DNA of 6,235 nucleotides from JACMLD01 sp039915085 (GTDB lineage: Bacteria; Bacteroidota; Bacteroidia; Chitinophagales; Chitinophagaceae): NCBI GenBank assembly GCA_039915085.1, contig JBDSOC010000083.1, forward strand, positions 1 to 6,235, in the 5' to 3' direction. This document shows, piece after piece, positions 1-5,816 of the stretch; position 1 is the stretch's first letter; each line of letters opens with the position of its first letter. Made by a program: the position numbers and the translations under genes. The notes beneath the pieces are model-generated. The model made no database searches, was not told the origin of the DNA, and worked only from the letters and a program-made list of their open reading frames with translations.

Positions 1-965
1 TAATTGGGATCTGTAGCCCTGTCGCCATCAATAATTTTCCCATTGGTACCGGTACGGGAATAATTTCTTTTATCATAACCCAGCCAGTCTTTGGCTGCCA
101 CCAGTTCCATTCCTATTTTAAAGGCAAACTTGTCTGATACCTTCTGCGCCCATCTTACAGACCAATTATGATAAGGTGATAAAGTCCTGAAGCGGCTATC
201 TGTATTCATAATCCCTTCTTTAACCTGGAACGAAAGACCCTGGTACTTAAAAGGATTCTTACTGCTGATAAGAATGGTTCCATTCATACCACCCGGGCCA
301 TAAAGTGCAGAAGATGCGCCGGGGAGTAATTCTATATTATCTACATCCAGTTCTGTTAAACCAACCACGCCGCCAACGGAAAAGTTGAGTCCGGGCGCCT
401 GGTTGTCCATACCGTCCACCAGCTGGTTAAGCCTGGTATTACCACTGGCAATAAAGCCACGGGTACTGGGTGTTTTAAAAGTAAGAGAAGAAGTAACTAC
501 ATCTACTCCCTTTAAATTAGAGAGTACATCATAATAAGATGCAGCCGGTGAGTTGCGGATATTGGCCGCACTGATTCTTTCAATGGAAACCGGTGACTCC
601 AGGATACGCTGGGGCACCCTGCTGGCAGAGACCACTACCTCAGCTCCGAGCGAAGAAGCGGGCAAAAAATCTACCTGTACAGGAGCAGTAAGGCTACTTA
701 CGGCAACTTCTTTTGTTTCGAAACCAATAGAAGAAATAATAAGCGTAAGCGGCAACTGTTGCGAAGTAATTAATCTGAAATCTCCTTTTTCATTGGTAAA
801 TGTGCCTGCCGCAGAACCTTTTACTGTAACTGAAACGGCGGGCACTGCATCTTTACTACTACTGTTTTTTACATTTCCAAGAATGGTAATGGTTTGGGCA
901 GCAGCGGTAATACAGAGAGCGGAAGCGATCAGAAATGAGGCAAGATAACGATAGCGTTTTTTCAT
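1..965 (-). CDS. TonB-dependent outer-membrane receptor, N-terminal part (runs off left edge)
   Basis: Outer-membrane active transporter powered by TonB/ExbBD; the substrate cannot be told from this part. The frame is open from ATG (965-963) to the window edge, giving 321 codons. Residues 1-23 form a signal peptide (MKKRYRY, then a hydrophobic stretch ending AAA before Q24). Residues about 27-103 fit the carboxypeptidase-regulatory-like beta-sandwich found at the N-terminus of Bacteroidota receptors (AVPAVSVTVKGS at 40-51, TNEKGDFRL at 57-65, SSIGFET at 78-84). EVVVSA at 109-114 resembles a TonB box. Residues about 121-235 are the plug: TRGF at 168-171, QLVDGMDN at 181-188, IELLPGASSALYGPGGMNG at 211-229. 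The start of the barrel follows (NWSVRW, KIGMELVAAKDW). The C-terminal barrel lies outside the window. It is not obviously SusC-type, and no SusD partner is visible. Its start faces purC across 141 bases, so it is transcribed alone or as the first gene of a unit leading off the left edge. No Shine-Dalgarno sequence is seen, as is usual in this phylum. Confidence 0.93.
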   Translation of the reverse strand, partial: MKKRYRYLASFLIASALCITAAAQTITILGNVKNSSSKDAVPAVSVTVKGSAAGTFTNEKGDFRLITSQQLPLTLIISSIGFETKEVAVSSLTAPVQVDFLPASSLGAEVVVSASRVPQRILESPVSIERISAANIRNSPAASYYDVLSNLKGVDVVTSSLTFKTPSTRGFIASGNTRLNQLVDGMDNQAPGLNFSVGGVVGLTELDVDNIELLPGASSALYGPGGMNGTILISSKNPFKYQGLSFQVKEGIMNTDSRFRTLSPYHNWSVRWAQKVSDKFAFKIGMELVAAKDWLGYDKRNYSRTGTNGKIIDGDRATDPN

Positions 966-995
966 GATGGCGGTTTTTGGTAAAGCAAACAGGGG

Positions 996-1027
996 CAAAG
1001 TACAATTTTGTAATGTTTTTCTGCAAA
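996..1027 (-). promoter_or_regulatory. Candidate promoter for the TonB-dependent receptor
   Basis: Read on the minus strand, TTTG (1027-1024) is followed after 21 bases by TACTTTG (1002-996). This resembles the Bacteroidota sigma-ABfr promoter (-33 TTTG, -7 TAnnTTTG), but the -7 element has one base fewer between TA and TTTG. Transcription would start near 989, leaving a leader of about 25 bases before the ATG at 965. The call is a motif match only; AT-rich DNA gives such matches by chance. Confidence 0.35.
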
Positions 1028-1039
1028 AAATTAATTTTA
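1007..1039 (+). promoter_or_regulatory. Candidate promoter for purC
   Basis: On the plus strand, TTTG (1007-1010) is followed after 21 bases by TAATTTTA (1032-1039), which differs from the Bacteroidota -7 consensus TAnnTTTG only in the last base. Transcription would start near 1046, giving a leader of about 60 bases. An alternative pair is TTTG at 976-979 with CAATTTTG at 1003-1010. Both overlap the candidate promoter of the divergent receptor gene. No PurR-type or riboswitch-like structure was recognised in this 141-base gap. Confidence 0.25.
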
Positions 1040-1106
1040 CACAAATGCACATACGCTGTTGATATTTTAAGCGCTGCGGTATACATGCTGCGCGTAATTT
1101 CGGGGC

Positions 1107-2039
1107 ATGGCACAATTTAACTTCCCTCATCAAACAAAGTTTTACAGTGGTAAAGTCAGAGATGTTTATACTATAAACGATCAATTGCTTGTAATGATCG
1201 CCTCAGACCGTATTTCTGCTTTTGATGTAATACTCCCCCGCCCCATCCCTTTTAAAGGACAGGTGCTGAATCAAATAGCTGCGTACATGCTTGCAGCCAC
1301 AACAGATATTTGTCCCAACTGGCTGTCAGTTGTACCTGCATCCAATGTTTCAATAGGCAAAAAATGTGTTCCTTTTAAAATAGAAATGGTAATAAGAGGT
1401 AATCTTACCGGCCATGCATGGAGAACTTACAGCAGTGGCAAAAGAACATTGTGTGGTGTAAGTATGCCGGATGGTTTGAAGGAAAATGATTTTTTTCCCG
1501 CGCCCATTATTACGCCCTCTACCAAAGCAGATGAAGGGCACGATGAAGACATCAGCAAAGAAGAAATTATTAAAGCTGGGCTGGCTACTGCAGAAGACTG
1601 GAAGATACTGGAGAAATATACCCTGCAATTGTTTGAAAAAGGAAAACAAATAGCTGCAAAACGGGGCCTGATACTGGTTGATACCAAATATGAATTCGGG
1701 AAAATAGGTGATACCATTTACCTGATGGACGAAATACATACACCCGATTCTTCCAGGTATTTTTATGCGGATGGTTTTGAAGAAAGACAGACCAAAGGAG
1801 AGAAACAAAAACAGCTCAGCAAAGAATTTGTAAGGGAATGGCTGATTGCCAATAATTTCATGGGCAAAGAAGGCCAGTCTGTTCCTGAAATGAAAGATGA
1901 ATGGATTGAAACCATCAGCAAAAGATATATTGAGCTGTATGAAAAAGTGATTGGCGAAAAATTTGTACCGCAACCGGTGAGTGAAAAAGATACATATAAA
2001 ATAATAACAGCGGCGCTGGAAAAACTTACCAGTCCATAG
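1107..2039 (+). CDS. purC: Phosphoribosylaminoimidazole-succinocarboxamide synthase (SAICAR synthase)
   Basis: Cytosolic enzyme of de novo purine synthesis (EC 6.3.2.6). It joins CAIR and L-aspartate with ATP hydrolysis to give SAICAR, the substrate of PurB. The 310-residue protein carries the family signatures along its whole length: GKVRDVY at 15-21 (glycine-rich nucleotide-binding loop), ASDRISAFDV at 32-41, RGNLTGHAWRTY at 97-108, PAPIITPSTKADEGHDEDIS at 131-150, LVDTKYEFG at 190-198 and DEIHTPDSSRYF at 208-219. The length matches the longer, yeast Ade1-like form rather than the roughly 240-residue form of E. coli and Bacillus. The ATG at 1107 is the first possible start, since an in-frame TAA lies at 1095-1097. 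No Shine-Dalgarno sequence is seen. Both neighbours are on the minus strand, so purC stands alone here and is not in a pur operon. No truncation or missing motif was noticed. Confidence 0.98.
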   Translation: MAQFNFPHQTKFYSGKVRDVYTINDQLLVMIASDRISAFDVILPRPIPFKGQVLNQIAAYMLAATTDICPNWLSVVPASNVSIGKKCVPFKIEMVIRGNLTGHAWRTYSSGKRTLCGVSMPDGLKENDFFPAPIITPSTKADEGHDEDISKEEIIKAGLATAEDWKILEKYTLQLFEKGKQIAAKRGLILVDTKYEFGKIGDTIYLMDEIHTPDSSRYFYADGFEERQTKGEKQKQLSKEFVREWLIANNFMGKEGQSVPEMKDEWIETISKRYIELYEKVIGEKFVPQPVSEKDTYKIITAALEKLTSP

Positions 2040-2208
2040 TCATTAATGCTAATGACGCATTCAGATTAAAAGATTTATCCGTAGAAAGCGCAAAAGCCTT
2101 GCAAAATCAACATCTTTCTTTGAATTGAATTGTTCTTTTTTAATAGTGCGATTTATAAGATGAACATAAAATTATTTTTCAAACCTTACTTCTTTTTATT
2201 CCGCCCAG

Positions 2209-2246
2209 GTGTACAAAAAAAAGTACACTCCTTTTCAGAAGTGTAC
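2209..2246. repeat. Three alternating GTGTAC/GTACAC arms (competing hairpins)
   Basis: GTGTAC occurs at 2209-2214, its complement GTACAC at 2223-2228, and GTGTAC again at 2241-2246. The middle arm can pair with the left arm (loop of eight A) or with the right arm (the terminator hairpin), but not both at once. On the minus strand the right-arm pairing forms first in transcription and is longer (10 pairs). On the plus strand the left-arm pairing forms first. Confidence 0.7.
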
Positions 2247-2249
2247 TTT
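2215..2249 (-). terminator. Intrinsic terminator of the T9SS-sorted protein gene
   Basis: AAAGTACACT (2220-2229) and AGTGTACTTT (2240-2249) form a perfect 10-base-pair stem with a 10-base loop. Read on the minus strand, the stem runs straight into a U-tract: the plus-strand run of eight A is at 2215-2222, partly inside the stem. It lies about 60 bases past the stop codon of the 1004-residue gene, a typical terminator position. Read on the plus strand, the hairpin is followed only by TTTG when the stem is counted in, so it would act weakly for purC. The stem is AT-rich for a terminator. Confidence 0.75.
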
Positions 2250-2310
2250 GATAACAGATGGGGTACGGATTGGTGCGGGTAAATATTTATAAATCTTATT
2301 GTATTATTAA

Positions 2311-5300
2311 TTATTGTTTCATTATTTTCTCCCTGGTGATATTATTACCATTCTGCAGTTCAAAGAAATACATGCCTTTTGCGGTGTTGCCAAGGCCATC
2401 GATGGTAAAGCTGTTTTGTCCCTGAACCAACTGTACATTCTTATTGTATATAACCTGGCCACCGGCATTCACTATGCGCATTGTTGCGGTAGCATTTTTG
2501 TCTGCGGGAGCCTGCACCTGTATAAAGGAAATAAACGGATTGGGCGTAATCGTAACTTTTGTAACCAGCTTACTGTTTACTGATACAGTAGCAGAATAAT
2601 GAATGTTACCGTTTACATCTATCACTTTGATTCTGTAATAAATTTTTACAGCGCCAGCTTCTTCAATATTATCAGCAAACTGGTAAGTGAAATTACCATT
2701 GCCCTTAGATACTGCTGAACCAATACCTGTAAACTGTTTGTTATCTGTACTTCTTTCAATAACATACCTGCTTACATTCATTTCACCAATGGTGTTCCAT
2801 TTCAATTTCACATCGCTGTTTACAAGACTGGCAGACAAATCCAGTTTATTTACGGCCAGCAAACTGTTATTGGTAAAACCAAAATCAATATTATAGTTGT
2901 TTTCAAAGCTGCTGTTTGCTGCAGCAGAACCACCCGGGTTGATAATATATTCAGCTTTGGTAACATTATAAGAACCATCACTGTCAATTGCATCCGAGGT
3001 AGCATGTGCAACTGTAAGCAATAATCCGGTTAAGGGTGCTTGTGCACCGTTTATTTCAACTTTATATTCAAAGCCGGGTAAAATACCAGAGTTTGTATTG
3101 CTGACACCAATCCATGATGCAGGACGACGATCATCGTTTACTAAACTATTATCAAAATAATAACTGCCTTCAGCATCTGTGGTTACTGTCCATGACTGGT
3201 CATCTCCATTGTTATAGATACCATCATCACCCGGGCTTCTCAGAACTACTATTACATTTGCTATACCAGGCTCATCAGCATCCTGTATACCATTCGTATT
3301 TATGTCATTCCATACACGGTTACCAATTTCAACGGCTTGTGCATCCAGTAAAATTTCCAAATCGCCCAATGCAGCCGCCTTGCCCATATTGGAAGGGTCT
3401 CCGCTGGTAGATGCTATCAATGCCATGCGGCCCGCCATATTACCGGCATTGCTGCCAAGATTATAATTCTTCAATAATCCATTGGTAAAGGCCTGGCTCA
3501 TCGGGTCAATAGCTGTTGTCATTATTTCATTGAAACCGGGTAATAAAGCCAATCCACCGTTAGTTTTTAAATAATGACCTGTATTGGTGCTTCCGGCAAA
3601 AGCAGCTGGAACACCTGTATTCGAAAAGTTCTGATTATAATAATAATATGCTCCGCCGGGACCGTAATTACCGCCCCATGGTGTAAGCAGGAATGCCAGG
3701 AAAGAACCCAGTTCAAGCGGGTTATTATCTGCCAGACCAGGTGTTGTAGTAGTAATGCCTGCACTTGACACAGAAGCGGCGTTTTCCAATGTCCATCCAC
3801 TTCCTGTTTTACCCGCACGTAACATCTCACCAGAAGAAAGAACCCTGTAGGTTTCACCCGGTGCATTACCACTTTCAAAATAGTTGGCATAACCGCCCTG
3901 GTCACCAAAACGGTCACGCAGTGCAATTACCATAGATCCATCCACATCAAATTCTATACTGCTGAAAAGTGGTTGAGAATAATAAATACCTGTAGCATTG
4001 CCGCCCAGTAAAGACCCCAGTAAATCTGAACGCAACGGTCCGCCAAGAGAAATATCCCCATTATTCTGCCATGCACTCCAGTAATTATTTCTGTTTGCAT
4101 AACGGTAATCAGCATTTGTAAAACCCCTGCGGTGCGTAATAGGAAAACGCATTACTTCAACAAAAGAGGGAATGGCTGATTTTATATCTACTTCATATAC
4201 TACACCGCTTAAATTAATGGTGTCTGATGCGTTTGAATTACTGTTAGTTTCCATTGTACAAACACCACCTACGTACATTTTACCGGCATGCGATTTTAAT
4301 GCCATCGGGTGCCAGTTGGTTCCCGGAATATTAGGGTCAGGAATTACCCATGAACCAGTAACATCTGCACTGCTAAAAGAAGATTTTAATGGATTACCAA
4401 TATTAATGCGGTGTAATTTCTTTTCATACATGTTTACTATATACAGATCCCTGCCATTGTCTGCCAGCTCTATACTACCAATACCTCTTTTACCTACTTC
4501 AGCAAATACACCAAAGTCTGTATTAGGATCTGCAGAAGCGTCCGGTAATGGATTTATCCTTGGGTCAGTTCCTACATTAATACCAAGTGTATTTACATCC
4601 AGCAATAAAGTGGGGTCAGTCGGTACACCTGTTGTGCTGATTTGCGATTGATAAATAGCGCCTATTCCACCAGGTCCGAAACCGGCGTGTCTTTTAAGAT
4701 AAGCCGCCATAAACAAGGTACGTGATTCACGCTGCCATGCAAGGCCAAATACAGACCCTGTATACTGGTTCTTGGTCCTGCGGGTGCTTCCACCATCATT
4801 ACTTAAATCGTATGGAAATACATGAAGATTATCATTATCGCCTGCGTTGCCGGTACCAGTAGCCAGGGCATTACCGTTGGTAGCTGCTGTGGTAGCCACA
4901 TAAGGATTACCGTTATCAGACAATAACCTTTTAGTAGCGATGGCGTAATCTATATTAGTTGTAGCTGCGCCTGCAGTAACAAACTGTATATTACTTCTGC
5001 CTGAAGCAGATCTTTTAGAAGGAAAATCACCCGCAGTAGCGGTAAACTCAAGTCTTACAGCCATGCCTGCGGGAAGCTGCCCGGCACTAAAACTGTAAAA
5101 GCCATAAGCATCGGTTGTTACGGTGGCAACAAGGCTGTTAGCCGAGTTATAGGCCTTAATTGTAACACCGTATTCACCTGGTTCTGTTGGGTTACTCAGG
5201 TCCTGGGCGCCATTTGAGTTCATATCGCGGAACACTGTTCCTGATACCTGGGCATCCATTGCTTTGGAAGAAAATGCACATAAAATAATAAGTGCAATTC

Positions 5301-5325
5301 TGATAGTGTAAAATTTCTGTTTCAT
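2311..5325 (-). CDS. Secreted modular protein with two SdrD/Cna-B-like domains and a T9SS C-terminal sorting domain
   Basis: Predicted to be exported by Sec, then moved across the outer membrane by the type IX system and released or anchored on the surface. Residues 1-25 form a signal peptide (hydrophobic IALIILCAF, likely cut after MDA). Residues about 27-130 are an SdrD/Cna-B-like beta-sandwich (SGTVFRDMNSNGAQD, YGFYSF). Residues about 145-640 look like a beta-propeller-type region: VFGLAWQRESRTLFMAAYLK, GKRGIGSIELADNGRDLYIV from 278, IEFDVDGSM at 457-465 and RDRFGDQGGY at 470-479. The second SdrD-like domain starts at 667 (IGNRVWNDINTNGIQDADEPG, with Asp/Asn spacing suited to calcium). Residues 822-923 match the fibronectin-III-like domain that often precedes T9SS signals (KLKWNTIGEMN, YVIERSTDNKQF, YYRIKVIDVNG). 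Residues 924-1004 are a type A sorting domain (VTITPNPF, MRIVNAGGQVIY, GMYFFELQNG, ending REKIMKQ). It has its own promoter and terminator. The role is unknown; adhesion or surface binding is only an inference. No catalytic motif was recognised. Confidence 0.92.
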   Translation of the reverse strand: MKQKFYTIRIALIILCAFSSKAMDAQVSGTVFRDMNSNGAQDLSNPTEPGEYGVTIKAYNSANSLVATVTTDAYGFYSFSAGQLPAGMAVRLEFTATAGDFPSKRSASGRSNIQFVTAGAATTNIDYAIATKRLLSDNGNPYVATTAATNGNALATGTGNAGDNDNLHVFPYDLSNDGGSTRRTKNQYTGSVFGLAWQRESRTLFMAAYLKRHAGFGPGGIGAIYQSQISTTGVPTDPTLLLDVNTLGINVGTDPRINPLPDASADPNTDFGVFAEVGKRGIGSIELADNGRDLYIVNMYEKKLHRINIGNPLKSSFSSADVTGSWVIPDPNIPGTNWHPMALKSHAGKMYVGGVCTMETNSNSNASDTINLSGVVYEVDIKSAIPSFVEVMRFPITHRRGFTNADYRYANRNNYWSAWQNNGDISLGGPLRSDLLGSLLGGNATGIYYSQPLFSSIEFDVDGSMVIALRDRFGDQGGYANYFESGNAPGETYRVLSSGEMLRAGKTGSGWTLENAASVSSAGITTTTPGLADNNPLELGSFLAFLLTPWGGNYGPGGAYYYYNQNFSNTGVPAAFAGSTNTGHYLKTNGGLALLPGFNEIMTTAIDPMSQAFTNGLLKNYNLGSNAGNMAGRMALIASTSGDPSNMGKAAALGDLEILLDAQAVEIGNRVWNDINTNGIQDADEPGIANVIVVLRSPGDDGIYNNGDDQSWTVTTDAEGSYYFDNSLVNDDRRPASWIGVSNTNSGILPGFEYKVEINGAQAPLTGLLLTVAHATSDAIDSDGSYNVTKAEYIINPGGSAAANSSFENNYNIDFGFTNNSLLAVNKLDLSASLVNSDVKLKWNTIGEMNVSRYVIERSTDNKQFTGIGSAVSKGNGNFTYQFADNIEEAGAVKIYYRIKVIDVNGNIHYSATVSVNSKLVTKVTITPNPFISFIQVQAPADKNATATMRIVNAGGQVIYNKNVQLVQGQNSFTIDGLGNTAKGMYFFELQNGNNITREKIMKQ

Positions 5326-5376
5326 GAGGGTAGGTTTGTCTGTTTTTCAGAAACGGTATAAATACTGTCTCTTGTG

Positions 5377-5384
5377 CAAAACTA
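5377..5384 (-). promoter_or_regulatory. Promoter -7 element for the T9SS-sorted protein gene
   Basis: On the minus strand this reads TAGTTTTG, an exact match to the Bacteroidota -7 consensus TAnnTTTG. It lies 51 bases above the ATG at 5325, so the start of transcription would be near 5370 with a leader of about 45 bases. The expected -33 TTTG about 20 bases further upstream is poor (only TTAG-like sequence around 5403-5410), which may mean a weak or activator-dependent promoter. Confidence 0.45.
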
Positions 5385-5473
5385 CTATCATATACGAGAG
5401 TTACTAACTACCAGAACCCATATTAGACGAAGGCCCCGATATTTTCGATAAATAGATACTACTGTTTTTGATA

Positions 5474-5498
5474 CAGGCAATCACTTAGGCGATTGCTG
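5474..5498. repeat. Inverted repeat (hairpin or operator-like)
   Basis: GCAATC (5477-5482) and GATTGC (5491-5496) are perfect complements around an eight-base loop. CA at 5474-5475 also pairs with TG at 5497-5498 if one G is bulged, giving eight pairs. No T-run follows on either strand, so it is not a standard terminator. It lies about 100 bases upstream of the -7 element of the secreted-protein gene, a place where an operator could act, but that role is a guess. Confidence 0.5.
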
Positions 5499-5618
5499 AA
5501 AAGATAGAAAATTGACTTAAAGTGCTGACCTTCATGAATTTTTTATTACATCAATCGCGGAATTTGCGCTTTTATAATAAGCTAAAGGGCAAAAAATGTA
5601 TGTTTTACGATTGAAATT

Positions 5619-5657
5619 TTCGGTTTTCCGAAGCCTGCATTATACGCCCTGGCAGGC
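5619..5657. repeat. Two adjoining small inverted repeats
   Basis: TTCGG (5619-5623), loop TTTT, CCGAA (5628-5632) forms a five-pair hairpin. It is followed without a gap by GCCTGC (5633-5638), a 13-base spacer and GCAGGC (5652-5657), a six-pair GC-rich stem. The back-to-back placement is the notable part. No T-tract follows on the plus strand. The function is unknown. Confidence 0.45.
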
Positions 5658-5752
5658 ATATTCCCCGATTATACTTAACCACCGTATTTTCATCACTTTA
5701 CAGTTCTCTATGGTTATGACTTACGCTGCGGTAATGGTAAACACCTATTATA

Positions 5753-5808
5753 TTTTTAAAAATCCACTCCCGTAACCAGGCTGGAGCCCGCAGAACGAAA
5801 CAAGTGGA
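5753..5808 (-). terminator. Possible terminator of the di-heme peroxidase gene
   Basis: Read on the minus strand just past the stop codon at 5817, TCCACT (5808-5803) pairs with AGTGGA (5768-5763) and is followed directly by TTTTT. The enclosed 34 bases can fold further (CTCC with GGAG). The large loop makes this weaker than the terminator at 2215-2249, but the position and the T-run fit. Confidence 0.35.
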
Positions 5809-5816
5809 AAGCGATA

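Larger units (their letters stand above)
2040..2310. other. Convergent intergenic region
   Basis: This 271-base AT-rich gap separates the ends of purC and the minus-strand secreted-protein gene. It holds the hairpin terminator at 2215-2249. A short perfect inverted repeat (GTCATTA, four-base loop, TAATGAC; 2039-2056) begins at the last base of the purC stop codon but has no T-run after it, so it is a poor intrinsic terminator; it could protect the purC mRNA 3' end. No convincing gene was found. A 40-codon reading frame (2160-2282, plus) overlaps the terminator and is treated as chance. Confidence 0.6.
5326..5816. other. 491-base non-coding region upstream of the secreted-protein gene
   Basis: No reading frame of convincing length or content was found on either strand. 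The longest plus-strand candidate noted is 26 codons (5534-5614). The stretch contains the promoter element at 5377-5384, short inverted repeats at 5474-5498, 5619-5632 and 5633-5657, and a possible terminator for the cytochrome gene near 5753-5808. Its length is generous for a leader plus a terminator, so it may hold regulatory sites or a small RNA, but nothing identifiable was recognised. Confidence 0.6.

Noticed and set aside
553..948. Plus-strand reading frame of 131 codons
   Set aside because: It lies antisense to the TonB receptor, whose signal peptide, regulatory-like domain and plug motifs are clear on the minus strand.
859..1113. Minus-strand reading frame of 84 codons across the receptor start and promoter region
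   Set aside because: It overlaps the receptor N-terminus in another frame and the divergent promoter gap, and its translation shows no recognisable family features.
1350..1973. Minus-strand reading frame of 207 codons inside purC
   Set aside because: A shadow of purC: its Phe-rich composition is what the complement of Lys/Glu-rich codons gives, and purC motifs cover the same stretch.
2039..2056. Perfect seven-base inverted repeat at the end of purC as its terminator
   Set aside because: There is no T-run after the stem and the stem is AT-rich and short; kept only as a note in the intergenic entry.
3567..3926. Minus-strand reading frame of 119 codons within the secreted-protein gene
   Set aside because: It is on the same strand in another frame; the main frame continues intact through it with conserved-looking motifs, so there is no frameshift.
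4172..4651. Plus-strand reading frame of 159 codons
   Set aside because: Antisense to the propeller-like region of the T9SS protein, with no recognisable domain.
5534..5614. 26-codon plus-strand frame in the long gap
   Set aside because: Short, AT-driven composition, no recognisable feature and no promoter of the expected type in front of it.
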